Origin: Zoogloeaceae bacterium
GTDB lineage: Bacteria > Pseudomonadota > Gammaproteobacteria > Burkholderiales > Rhodocyclaceae
Direction of reading: 5' to 3'
DNA: 14,721 bases
NCBI GenBank assembly: GCA_031290955.1
Contig: JAISLJ010000114.1
Span: forward strand, 1-14,721
Shown: positions 1-7,461 of the stretch, one piece after another
How the letters are laid out: each line of letters opens with the position of its first letter
Numbering within the stretch: the first letter of the stretch is position 1
Program-made: the position numbers and the translations under genes
Notes under the pieces: model-generated
Told to the model about the DNA's origin: nothing
Databases searched by the model: none
The model's input: only the letters and a program-made list of their open reading frames with translations

Positions 1-302
1 CCCGGCAAAGCATGTATGACGCATTGGCGAAGCCCAGAGGAAAATGGCGGGAGAAAATACTTGTTCCTGAACCAGCCGATTCCGAAGGGATCGACATGTC
101 CCTGGTCGCGGCAATGGCAGCAATTTTGGACGGCATGACCGCCAAATCCTGGCCCAAGCATGTGATGGCAGCAAAGCCGATGGCTTGTTGTGGGACGAAG
201 TGATTCGCGTTGCATTGACGACGGCCCTGGCGACGGGTGATCACGCCGCAGGCGTAGCGCAACCATCGCGGGTCGTGTCAAAACCCGTGCTGTCGCCGGG
301 GA
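1..302. other. Left-edge region, no recognised gene
   Basis: I recognise no gene here. On the minus strand a frame is open from position 277 to beyond base 1, after an in-frame stop at 278-280. Its first ATG is at 136, which would give a protein of at least 45 residues running off the window. On the plus strand a 63-codon frame (12-203) is also open. Neither has a convincing ribosome binding site or a motif I can name. The stretch could be the end of a neighbouring gene, a decayed gene, or plain spacer downstream of the phosphatase gene. Confidence 0.3.
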
Positions 303-1100
303 TCAGTGCGTCCTGTTTCCCTTCTCTCGGGCATTTCGCGCGGTTTGGCGCGGGGCTTGGCTTTTCTTCTTGCGCGTGGCGGGGGAGGGCGTGGCGACGG
401 TCGCAGCAGTGGCAGGAGTTCCAAGCGTTCCGTTTGCTTCCGGAAGTTTTCCATTTGCCTCCAGCGCCGTTCCATGCGCGTTCAGGGATTGCCCGTCTGT
501 TTCGGGATGCGCCCCGTTTGCTTCCGCAACCTTTTCGGATGTCCCGGAAAACAAGCCGTTCGCTCCGAAAACCCCGTTCGTTTCCGCAGCGGCGGTGGCA
601 GCAGAGTGTGCGGAGTGTGGAAGGGCGTGTTTTGCCCGTTCCGCGAGCAGGAAATCCAAGAGGCCCAGGGCGGCATCCTCCACCATGTCGATCACGACAT
701 CGAAGCCGTAGCCCAGGCCGTAGAAGGGATCGGGAACCTCGTCATCCTCATAGTTGCGCGCGAATTCCATGAACAGGCGCATCTTGCCGCGCTGTTCCGG
801 CAAGAGGCGGAGCAGGTTGTCCAGGTTGATCTTGTCCATGGCCAGCACCAGGTCGTAACAGGCGAGATCCTTTTCCGTCACCTTCGCGGCGCGGATCCCG
901 GAAAGATCGTAACCGCGCGCGACCGCCGCCCGTTGTGTGCGCGAATCGGGCGGCTCCCCGACATGGTAGCCGTGCGTTCCGGCGGATTTCACCACGAAAT
1001 CGCCTTCCAGCCGGTGCTTTTGCAAGAGTTTGCGGAACACGCCCTCTGCTGTCGGAGAGCGGCAGATATTCCCCATGCAAACAAACAATACCTTGGTCAT
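303..1100 (-). CDS. Low-molecular-weight protein-tyrosine phosphatase with repetitive C-terminal tail
   Basis: The product (265 aa) should hydrolyse phosphotyrosine on proteins in the cytoplasm. Residues 1 to about 157 form a complete low-molecular-weight phosphatase: the N-terminal P-loop CMGNICRS gives the C-x5-R-S signature (Cys8, Arg14), and DPFYG (124-128) is the loop with the general-acid Asp. Family members are normally about 150-160 aa, so roughly 105 residues are extra. That tail is low complexity: seven-residue EANG-type repeats (about 173-227), then an Ala/Thr/Pro stretch and a basic end. The ATG at 1100 is chosen because it begins directly at the conserved MTKVLFVC and has GGAGG upstream; an upstream start at 1163 would add 21 unconserved residues. 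No tyrosine kinase or capsule gene is adjacent, so its substrate is unknown. Family assignment is secure; the tail's role is unknown. Confidence 0.93.
   Translation of the reverse strand: MTKVLFVCMGNICRSPTAEGVFRKLLQKHRLEGDFVVKSAGTHGYHVGEPPDSRTQRAAVARGYDLSGIRAAKVTEKDLACYDLVLAMDKINLDNLLRLLPEQRGKMRLFMEFARNYEDDEVPDPFYGLGYGFDVVIDMVEDAALGLLDFLLAERAKHALPHSAHSAATAAAETNGVFGANGLFSGTSEKVAEANGAHPETDGQSLNAHGTALEANGKLPEANGTLGTPATAATVATPSPATRKKKSQAPRQTARNAREKGNRTH
420..524 (-). repeat. 21-bp coding minisatellite (five heptad units)
   Basis: Five consecutive 21-base units in the phosphatase gene encode EANGAHP, ETDGQSL, NAHGTAL, EANGKLP and EANGTLG (residues 193-227). Two looser relatives, ETNG and GANG, lie just N-terminal and extend the array to about position 584. 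The unit keeps the reading frame. Units are imperfect at the DNA level, so the array is not a very recent expansion. Confidence 0.8.
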
Positions 1101-1231
1101 CGGCTTTCGCCTCCAGACCGGGATGGCGTCGTTTTCTTTTTTGTCACGACATTGTCTCCTCATTCACCGAGAGTGGGTATTTAATCATATTTTTCTGCCC
1201 ATACCTATCCGCAGCGGGCAGCAAAACACAA

Positions 1232-1237
1232 TATACT
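1232..1237 (+). promoter_or_regulatory. Possible -10 element for the J/DUF898 gene
   Basis: TATACT lies 31 bases before the proposed GTG start in the 168-bp spacer between two divergent genes. I see no good -35 hexamer at the expected distance, so this is a weak call. The spacer shows no other clear element. Confidence 0.3.
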
Positions 1238-1268
1238 CACTCCTTCACACAGAAATCTTTCGGCGCCC

Positions 1269-2777
1269 GTGCAGAACCACTATCGTCGTCTCGATCTCCC
1301 TGATGGCGCTTCCATTGAAAGGGTCAGGGCCGCCTATGCCGCGGCCTTGCAGGTCTTCCTCCAGCGCCAGAAGGCCGGGAACCCGCTGCCCAGGGAAGCA
1401 TTCGAGACGCTCAAGGCCGCCTACGCGGAACTGGGCGACCCGGAGCGGAAAGCGCGCTACGATCAGAGGGCAGGGATCAGGAATCAGGAATCAGAACCGC
1501 TCCACGGACAGCAACCTTCGCCGGGACGCCGGGAAACCCTGGCAGAACCCCGAACTCCCGACGTTCCGCAAGAAAAATTGCCGTCCGCAGGACAATCGCC
1601 GTCCGCAGGACGACGGCGGCAGCGGCGGTCGATTGATGATCTGCTGGGCAAGCCGCCGCCCTTGCCTTCTGTTCCGCCGCCGTCCCGTTCCCGGAGTGTG
1701 CCGGGTGATGTGTCGCTTGGTGATGTGTCACTGAAGCCGGGGCCATCCTCGCTTCCTGCCGTCGTGCGCCACAGGCTTGCGTTTACCGGGGATGGCGGCG
1801 AATATTTCCGCATCTGGATCGTGAATCTCCTCCTGAACCTCGTGACCCTGGGCCTCTACTCCCCCTGGGCCAAGGTGCGCCGGGAACGATATTTCCACCG
1901 CAATACCCTGCTGGATGGCTGTGGCTTCGATTTTCATGGCCGACCGCTCGCCATCCTGAAAGGGCGCATCCTGGCCTACGTCATGCTGGTCTCCCTGGCG
2001 CTGGTGGATAATCTCGCGCACCAGTATTACTACCTTGCCCTTTTCCTCGCGCTGCCGCTCATTCCCTGGCTGCTCCTGCGCTCTTTCATCTTCCGGGCGC
2101 GCAACACCTCGCACCGGGGCCTGCGGCTGGATTTTGGGGGCAACTACCTGGAATCCTTCATCACCTATGTCGGCTACGGTTTCCTGACCGTGATTACCGT
2201 GTCGCTGGCCCTGCCGCTGCTCGTCATGCGGATCAAGCGTTTCCGCTTCAGCAACCTTTCCTATGGCGGCCTTGACCTTGAAACCAGCTTTTCGTGGAAG
2301 ACCATCTATGGCATTTTCCTGGGTGCCGTCCTGATCTTCCTGGGTTCCTTCTTCGCCCTGATCATGCTCATCGCGATCCTGCCCGACACGAATTCCTCCG
2401 TGGTACTCTCCGCCATCGGCTTTCTCACCCTCATGTGCCTTGCCGTTGTGAGTACTGTTTCCGCCGCCTACATCCGGGCGAACCTTGCCAACCACGTCTG
2501 GAACCATGTCCGGCTGGGACGGCATTTCTTCGAGAGCGACCAGACCTTCGGGGAACTGAGCTGGATTGTCATCGGCAACACGCTCCTGACCTTCCTCACC
2601 GTGGGCCTCTACTGGCCGTGGGCCAGGGTAAGGCTGGCGCGCTATTCCGCCGAGCATCTGGTCTTCCAGGCGGCGGACGCAGAAAGCCTGAATGGATTCG
2701 TGGCCACGAAGACGGAGGATCATGCCGCCATCGGGGAAGAAGTCGCGGACGCCTTTGATTTCGACATCGCGCTATGA
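1269..2777 (+). CDS. J-like domain fused to DUF898 (YjgN-type) membrane protein
   Basis: The product (502 aa) has three parts. Residues 1-66 look like a J domain (HYRRLDLPDGASIERVRAAY near the start, ELGDPERKARYD at the end), but the HPD tripeptide that activates Hsp70 is absent. Residues 67 to about 160 are a Pro/Ser/Arg-rich linker built partly from short DNA repeats. Residues 165 to about 475 match DUF898/YjgN inner-membrane proteins: several hydrophobic segments and two TLGLYSPWAKVR / TVGLYWPWARVR motifs, one near each end of the domain. The GTG start is used because the J-like fold begins immediately; no clear Shine-Dalgarno is visible. The stop overlaps the next ATG by four bases, so it is probably translated with the M48 peptidase. 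DUF898 function is not established; the missing HPD argues against classical co-chaperone activity. Confidence 0.85.
   Translation: MQNHYRRLDLPDGASIERVRAAYAAALQVFLQRQKAGNPLPREAFETLKAAYAELGDPERKARYDQRAGIRNQESEPLHGQQPSPGRRETLAEPRTPDVPQEKLPSAGQSPSAGRRRQRRSIDDLLGKPPPLPSVPPPSRSRSVPGDVSLGDVSLKPGPSSLPAVVRHRLAFTGDGGEYFRIWIVNLLLNLVTLGLYSPWAKVRRERYFHRNTLLDGCGFDFHGRPLAILKGRILAYVMLVSLALVDNLAHQYYYLALFLALPLIPWLLLRSFIFRARNTSHRGLRLDFGGNYLESFITYVGYGFLTVITVSLALPLLVMRIKRFRFSNLSYGGLDLETSFSWKTIYGIFLGAVLIFLGSFFALIMLIAILPDTNSSVVLSAIGFLTLMCLAVVSTVSAAYIRANLANHVWNHVRLGRHFFESDQTFGELSWIVIGNTLLTFLTVGLYWPWARVRLARYSAEHLVFQAADAESLNGFVATKTEDHAAIGEEVADAFDFDIAL
1475..1495 (+). repeat. 7-bp tandem repeat in linker
   Basis: Three near-identical 7-base units (GATCAGG, AATCAGG, AATCAGA) lie at the start of the linker between the J-like and DUF898 domains. 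Three units of seven bases add seven codons, so the frame is preserved. Confidence 0.6.
1574..1611 (+). repeat. Dispersed GCCGTCCGCAGGAC repeat, two tandem copies
   Basis: Two copies of GCCGTCCGCAGGAC start at 1580 and 1598, exactly 18 bases (six codons) apart, each preceded by AATT or AATC. They encode LPSAGQ-SPSAGR in the J/DUF898 linker. The same sequence recurs at 6677, 7491 and, inverted, at 9300-9324. Confidence 0.85.
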
Positions 2778-3889
2778 GCCTGGAAACCTTTTATTTCGAC
2801 GGACAGACGTCCCAACGCCACACGGCCTGCTTGGAAGTCCGGCAGGGCAAGCTTTTCTTCCGTGGTCCGGAAGGCGAGTGCGAGTACGCGCTGGACGCAG
2901 TGCAGATTTCCGAGCCGCAGGGCGCCGCGCCGCGCACCCTGCGCCTGCCGGATGGCGGCACCTGCGAGGTCGCGCAGGGCGAGGCATTGACGGCGCTCCT
3001 CGGCGAACTGGGCCATCGGGAATCCCTCACGGTGCGCATGCAGAAGCGTTGGGGCTGGAGCCTCCTGGCGCTGGTGCTGGTGGCCTTCACCATGTTCTCG
3101 GGCTATCACTGGGGCCTGCCGCGCTTCGCGGAAGCCACCGCGCCGATGCTGCCCGCCGATTCGCTGGCGAGCCTTTCCAAGGCAGCCCTGCGGCAGATGG
3201 AAAAGAAGGGCGATCTGCTGCCCAGTCAGCTTTCCTACGGGCGCAAGCAAAAACTGAGCAGCGAATTCATGCAGATGGTCAGCCTTGATCCGGAACTTGC
3301 CTACTACGGGACAAACCTGAGCCTGCTCTTCTACCGCGCGCCAAGTATCGGGCCGAACGCCTTCGCTTTTCCGGGCGGGCAGATCGTGCTTCTGGACGAA
3401 CTGGTGGATTTTGCCGGGAGCGACGAGGAAGTCCTGGCTGTCCTTGCCCACGAACTGGGGCACGCCAGCCGACGGCACGGCGCGCGGCAACTGATCCAGA
3501 CCTCGATCCTCTCCGCCTTCGCAGCAGCCTACTTCGGCGATGTCTCCCAGATTGCCGCCATCGTCACGACGGTGGTGCTCAACGCATCCTACTCGCGGAA
3601 CATGGAACGGGAAGCGGACGATTACGCCGCGCGCATCCTGATCCGGCAAAACAAATCGCCGCTGCACCTGGCAAATGCCCTGGAGCGTCTGGAGCGCAGC
3701 TTCCGGAAGAGAAATGGGCAGAAGGACGAAGAGGACGAAAGCGGCAGTTGGCTGGATTCGCACCCAGGCACCCGCGAGCGGATCGCCTACCTGAGAAGCA
3801 TCCCGCTCCCCGCCACGCTGGAAAAGGTCCCCCCCCTGGAGGAGGAAGCGGAAGAAGACGAGGAAGAGGATTATGGGGAGGCGGAATAG
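2774..3889 (+). CDS. M48 family membrane-anchored zinc metallopeptidase
   Basis: The product (371 aa) should be a zinc-dependent endopeptidase. The catalytic HELGH is at 226-230 (two His ligands and the Glu base), and ERE-ADDYA near 278-285 supplies the third ligand (Glu278) in the usual E-x3-D pattern. Residues 1-90 form a soluble N-terminal region rich in beta-like sequence, and one transmembrane segment spans about 94-111 (WSLLALVLVAFTMF). The last 20 residues are almost all Glu, Asp and Tyr. The ATG overlaps the stop of the DUF898 gene (ATGA), implying coupled translation. DUF898 proteins and M48 peptidases are known as neighbours in proteobacteria, so a shared membrane quality-control role is plausible. 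That role is inference; the peptidase family is clear. Confidence 0.93.
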   Translation: MSLETFYFDGQTSQRHTACLEVRQGKLFFRGPEGECEYALDAVQISEPQGAAPRTLRLPDGGTCEVAQGEALTALLGELGHRESLTVRMQKRWGWSLLALVLVAFTMFSGYHWGLPRFAEATAPMLPADSLASLSKAALRQMEKKGDLLPSQLSYGRKQKLSSEFMQMVSLDPELAYYGTNLSLLFYRAPSIGPNAFAFPGGQIVLLDELVDFAGSDEEVLAVLAHELGHASRRHGARQLIQTSILSAFAAAYFGDVSQIAAIVTTVVLNASYSRNMEREADDYAARILIRQNKSPLHLANALERLERSFRKRNGQKDEEDESGSWLDSHPGTRERIAYLRSIPLPATLEKVPPLEEEAEEDEEEDYGEAE

Positions 3890-3925
3890 TGTTCGCCGTC
3901 CGTAAAAATTTGCTGTGCAGGGCTT

Positions 3926-3933
3926 GCTAGAAT
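3926..3933 (+). promoter_or_regulatory. Candidate extended -10 promoter of the osmC-like gene
   Basis: TGCTAGAAT (TG-n-TAGAAT, hexamer at 3928-3933) lies 23 bases before the osmC-like ATG. The -35 position is A-rich and not recognisable, as is common for extended -10 promoters. Just upstream, at 3895-3902, GCCGTCCG is a partial match to the dispersed repeat. Confidence 0.45.
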
Positions 3934-3956
3934 AGGCCCCTTTTCAGGAGAAACAC

Positions 3957-4391
3957 ATGGAATGCACCGTAAAATGGCTGGGGGAGGAGAGCATGTCCTT
4001 CGTCGCGGAGACGGGCAGCGGTCACATCGTTGCCATGGATGGCGCGCCGGATGCGGGTGGGCGCAATCTCGCGCCGCGTCCGATGGAAATGCTGCTGCTC
4101 GGCACAGGAGGGTGTACCGCGTTTGACGTGGTATTGATCCTCAAGAAGGGACGCCATGCGATTACCGGCTGTGACGTTGTTCTCAAGGCGGAACGCGCCG
4201 GGCAGGATCCCAAGGTATTTACCAGCATCCACTTCCATTTTCGCGTGCGCGGCAGGAAACTGAAATCCGAGGCCGTGGCGCGCGCCATCGAGCTTTCCAA
4301 GGAAAAATACTGCTCCGCCTCCATCATGCTCGGCAAGAGCGCCCGCATCACGCACGATTTCGAGATCATCGAGGACGAAGCCTCCGCCTGA
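3957..4391 (+). CDS. OsmC family protein (YhfA-like)
   Basis: The product (144 aa, typical length) belongs to the OsmC/Ohr superfamily, thiol-dependent proteins that reduce or bind organic hydroperoxides or related electrophiles in the cytoplasm. Two cysteines sit where the redox pair is expected: Cys53 in LGTGGCTAFDV and Cys119 in KEKYCSAS. The RPMEMLLLGTGGC stretch is characteristic of the YhfA-like branch rather than of Ohr. The ATG has a good ribosome binding site (CAGGAGA) eight bases upstream. It stands alone, probably with its own promoter, 67 bp after the M48 gene and converging on cysB. The physiological substrate cannot be read from sequence. Confidence 0.92.
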   Translation: MECTVKWLGEESMSFVAETGSGHIVAMDGAPDAGGRNLAPRPMEMLLLGTGGCTAFDVVLILKKGRHAITGCDVVLKAERAGQDPKVFTSIHFHFRVRGRKLKSEAVARAIELSKEKYCSASIMLGKSARITHDFEIIEDEASA

Positions 4392-4469
4392 TCCGGGAGG
4401 CGGAAGACGGGAAATCGCCGTTTGCGGGGCATTTCGGGCAAAGGCGCGATTGCCTCGCCCAATGTCGTC

Positions 4470-5411
4470 TCACAACTGATACGTCTCCCCGTTTCCCCGC
4501 AAGGCCCATTCAATGGCGCGGCGGTCCAGGTGGGGCGCGAAGAGGGAAATGAAATCGTATTCAAAACGGCGTGGGAATATCCCGCGTCGCAGGGCAATGC
4601 GCGTCATGTTGGTCTCGAAAAGATCCCTCGCCATCCGGCAATCCAGCCGGGTATCGCGTTCCGGATCAAAGGCGAGATCGGCGATGATGCCCAGGCCCAG
4701 GCCCAGTATCACATAGGTCTTGATTACATCGGCGTCGAGCGCGGTCAGCACCACACGTGGCGCGAGTCCCTGGCGCTCGAAGGCGCGGTTGATGGAAGAG
4801 CGCCCGGTAAAGGCGGAATCGTAGGTGACAAGCGGCCAGCGCGCCAGCGCCCGGAGAGAGAGCGGATGCTCCTTCAGGATCGGATGTCCGAGGGGCGCAA
4901 TGACGCAATGATGCCACTGGCGCACCGGCAGGGTGACGAGACCCGGTTGCGCTTCGAGATATTCGGTGGCGATGCCGATATCCGCCTCGCCTTTCTCCAC
5001 CCAGCCCGCAATCTGGAACGGCGTGCCCTGGTGCAGGATGAGCTGCACACCGGGATGCCGGTCGACAAACGCCTTGACCGCAGGCGGCAGGGCATAGCGG
5101 GCCTGGGTGTGGGTCGCGGCGATGACCAGCGTGCCGGAATCGCCGTCGGAATGATCCTTGCCCAGTCGCCGGATGTTTTCCGCCTCGAACAGGATGTGCT
5201 CGGCACGCTCGACAATGGCGCGGCCCGGCTCCGTGATGCCGGTGAAACGCTTGCCGCTGCGCTCGAAGATGGTGATGCCCAACTCATCCTCCAGGAGCCG
5301 AATCTGCTTGGAGACGCCCGGCTGCGAGGTGAAAAGCGCCGTTGCCGCTTCCGAGACGTTCATGTCCCGACGTACTACTTCCACTACATAACGCAGTTGC
5401 TGGAGTTTCAT
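4470..5411 (-). CDS. cysB: CysB-type LysR regulator of sulfur assimilation
   Basis: The product (313 aa; CysB is usually about 310-325) is a LysR-family activator of sulfate uptake and reduction genes that responds to acetylserine. The N-terminal winged helix-turn-helix covers about residues 1-60 (NVSEAATALFTSQPGVSKQ is the HTH). The effector domain has THTQARY at 100-106; Thr100, Thr102 and Gln103 correspond to the ligand-binding residues known from enterobacterial CysB. The ATG at 5411 is preferred because it opens with MKLQQLRYV, as in the family, and follows GGGAGG; upstream in-frame sequence to 5579 is unconserved. It is divergent from the sulfite reductase gene, the classic arrangement for a regulator and its target. 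Cbl is a close paralogue, but position and similarity favour CysB. Confidence 0.93.
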   Translation of the reverse strand: MKLQQLRYVVEVVRRDMNVSEAATALFTSQPGVSKQIRLLEDELGITIFERSGKRFTGITEPGRAIVERAEHILFEAENIRRLGKDHSDGDSGTLVIAATHTQARYALPPAVKAFVDRHPGVQLILHQGTPFQIAGWVEKGEADIGIATEYLEAQPGLVTLPVRQWHHCVIAPLGHPILKEHPLSLRALARWPLVTYDSAFTGRSSINRAFERQGLAPRVVLTALDADVIKTYVILGLGLGIIADLAFDPERDTRLDCRMARDLFETNMTRIALRRGIFPRRFEYDFISLFAPHLDRRAIEWALRGNGETYQL

Positions 5412-5580
5412 GCTGGTTATGCCTCCCGGAAGAATGCTGGGGCGCGAAAGCCCCGTAGCATCAGGAAACAAGCAAAACATGCGCCACGAACATCCGCCAC
5501 TGGCCTTCCCGGAAACATCAAATATTGACGAATATATGGATTGTCGCCTTGGCGACAGGATGTGTCCGTTTGTCGACAAA
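5412..5580. promoter_or_regulatory. Palindrome-rich half of the cysB/sulfite reductase spacer
   Basis: Three dyads are visible upstream of cysB: ATATT-GACG-AATAT (5522-5535), TGTCGCC-TT-GGCGACA (5542-5557, perfect 7-bp arms) and TTTGTCGACAAA (5569-5580, perfect 12-bp palindrome). The last two share TGTCG/CGACA half-sites and their centres are about 25 bp apart. A possible cysB -10 on the minus strand is TATATT (5536-5531), which would place the second dyad over the -35 region. I cannot assign a regulator; the arrangement is operator-like. Confidence 0.4.
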
Positions 5581-5624
5581 GGAATTGCGCCATGCGTATC
5601 ACTCCGTAGTCATCATATCGTTCG

Positions 5625-5679
5625 GTTATAACAATGTAACACGATATTCTTTTTTGCGAAAACAGGGCACTGCTACCAT
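5625..5679 (+). promoter_or_regulatory. Candidate promoter and CysB-type site for the sulfite reductase gene
   Basis: An AT-rich partial dyad (GTTATAAC followed by AATGTAAC, 5625-5640) lies directly upstream of TTTTGC (5652-5657) and, 16 bases on, TACCAT (5674-5679) preceded by TGC as an extended -10. AT-rich half-sites upstream of -35 are where CysB typically binds. Transcription would begin near 5686, giving a leader of about 65 bases. The hexamers are poor matches, consistent with an activator-dependent promoter. Confidence 0.4.
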
Positions 5680-5751
5680 TGCCGTCCTCATTTTCTGTTC
5701 GACCGGCCTGTTTCTTCATCTGGAACAAACTCTGGTTGGAAAGATTGGAAC

Positions 5752-7461
5752 ATGTACCGTTACGATGATTACGATACCGCGCTGGTTGTGGAACGGGTGG
5801 CGCAGTTCCGCGACCAGGTGGCCCGCTGGCAGGCAGGCGAACTGACGGAGGACGAGTTCCGTCCCCTGCGCCTGCAAAACGGCCTCTATGTCCAGCGCCA
5901 GGCGCCCATGCTGCGCATCGCCGTGCCCTATGGCATGCTCTCCTCGGCGCAACTGCGCTCGCTTGCCTATGTGGCGCGCCGCTGGGACAAGGGCTATGGT
6001 CATTTCACGACCCGGCACAACCTGCAATTCAATTGGCTGAAGATCGAGGATTGCCCGGACATCCTCGCCCATCTCGCCCAGGTGAACATGCACGCCATCC
6101 AGACTTCCGGCAACTGCATCCGCAACATCACCACCGATCCCTTCGCGGGCATTGCGCCGGACGAAGTTATCAATCCCCTGCCGCTCGCCGAGATTTTGCG
6201 CCAGTGGAGCACTTTCCATCCGGAATTCGCCTTTTTGCCGCGCAAGTTCAAGATTGCCATCTCCGGGGCGCGGGAGGACCGCATCCTGGGCTGGTTCAAC
6301 GATATCGGCCTGCGGCTTGCGCCGGGGGAGGAGGGCGAACCCTGCTTTTCCGTAATCGCCGGCGGCGGACTGGGACGCACGCCGGTACGCGGCAAGCTCC
6401 TGAAAGCCTCACTTCCCTGGCGGCACATCCTCACTTATCTCGAAGCCATCCTGCGGGTTTTCAACCTGCATGGCCGCCGCGACAATCTCTACAAGGCGCG
6501 GCTCAAGATTCTGGTGGAAGCGTTGGGTCTGCCTGAATTTACCCGGCAGGTGGAAGCCGAATGGCAATGCCTGAAAGATGGCCCGGCCACCATTACCCAG
6601 GAGGAATATGATCGGGTCGCCGCTCACTTCCACCCGCCCGCCTACCGAAAGCTGCCGCAGGAAAACAAAGAAAATTGCCGTCCGCAGGACCAGGACCGGG
6701 AGGAATTTGCCCGCTGGCGGGCGCGTGCCGTGCATGCGCACAAGCAGCCGGGCTATGCGGCGGTGACGCTCTCCCTCAAGTCGCCCGGGCAAGCGCCGGG
6801 GGACATCACGGCCGAACAGATGGAAGCGGTTGCCGACTTGGCCGACCGCTTTGGCTTCGGTGAAGCACGCTCCAGCCAGGAACAGAACCTGATCCTCCCC
6901 GATGTGGAGCGGCGTTCCCTTTTCGCGCTCTGGGAGGCGGCGCGGGCGGCGGGGCTTGCCACGCCGAATGTCGGTCTCCTGACGGATGTGGTCTGCTGCC
7001 CCGGCGGCGAACTGTGCGATCTTGCCAATGCCCGTTCCGTGCCAGTGGCCAACGCCATCCAGGCGCGGTTTGCGGATCTGGATCGCCTCTTCGACCTGGG
7101 CGATTTGCGCCTCAACATTTCCGGCTGCATCAATGCGTGCAGCCATCACCATGTGGGGCACATCGGCATTTTGGGCGTGGAGAAGAACAACGCCGAGTAT
7201 TACCAAATTACCTTGGGCGGACGCTCGGGCAACGCGGCGCGAACCGGCGAGGTGATCGGCCCCTCGTTCGCCGCCGCCGACATTCCCGATGTGCTGGAGC
7301 AGATCATCGGTGTTTTCGTGGCGCGCCGCGCCCCAGGCGAAACCTTCCTCGCCACCTTCGACCGCATCGGCCTTGCGCCGTTCAAGGAGCGGGTCTATGC
7401 CGACCACGCCCACGGAACTGGCAGACGGCGAAACCAGCTCGAAACGGAGACGCCGCGATGA
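5752..7461 (+). CDS. cysI: Siroheme [4Fe-4S] nitrite/sulfite reductase (sulfite reductase hemoprotein)
   Basis: The product (569 aa) should catalyse six-electron reduction of sulfite to sulfide in cysteine synthesis, in the cytoplasm. It has two ferredoxin-like half domains and two siroheme domains; TTRHNLQF near residue 87 and the SGNCIRNITTDP region belong to siroheme/substrate binding. The cluster ligands are complete: Cys416 and Cys422 (CPGGELC) and Cys459 and Cys463 (GCINAC), followed by SHHHVGHIG. The ATG follows GGAAAGATTGGAAC. Adjacent divergent cysB and downstream DUF934 support sulfite rather than nitrite reduction. No CysJ flavoprotein gene is present, so electrons probably come from another carrier. 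Oddly, residues 307-313 (ENCRPQD) are encoded by a copy of the dispersed DNA repeat, in a loop between the two halves. The symbol follows common usage for this family. Confidence 0.92.
   Translation: MYRYDDYDTALVVERVAQFRDQVARWQAGELTEDEFRPLRLQNGLYVQRQAPMLRIAVPYGMLSSAQLRSLAYVARRWDKGYGHFTTRHNLQFNWLKIEDCPDILAHLAQVNMHAIQTSGNCIRNITTDPFAGIAPDEVINPLPLAEILRQWSTFHPEFAFLPRKFKIAISGAREDRILGWFNDIGLRLAPGEEGEPCFSVIAGGGLGRTPVRGKLLKASLPWRHILTYLEAILRVFNLHGRRDNLYKARLKILVEALGLPEFTRQVEAEWQCLKDGPATITQEEYDRVAAHFHPPAYRKLPQENKENCRPQDQDREEFARWRARAVHAHKQPGYAAVTLSLKSPGQAPGDITAEQMEAVADLADRFGFGEARSSQEQNLILPDVERRSLFALWEAARAAGLATPNVGLLTDVVCCPGGELCDLANARSVPVANAIQARFADLDRLFDLGDLRLNISGCINACSHHHVGHIGILGVEKNNAEYYQITLGGRSGNAARTGEVIGPSFAAADIPDVLEQIIGVFVARRAPGETFLATFDRIGLAPFKERVYADHAHGTGRRRNQLETETPR
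6671..6690 (+). repeat. Dispersed repeat copy inside the sulfite reductase gene
   Basis: This is a full match to AAAATTGCCGTCCGCAGGAC. It encodes the ENCRPQD segment in an inter-domain loop of the reductase, so it is carried within a functional-looking frame. Confidence 0.85.

Noticed and set aside
1580..1611. CRISPR array
   Set aside because: Direct repeats are only about 14-18 bases with four-base spacers and lie within a coding linker; no cas genes are present.
4422..5528. 368-codon plus-strand open frame
   Set aside because: Antisense to cysB, which has full LysR motifs and a ribosome site.
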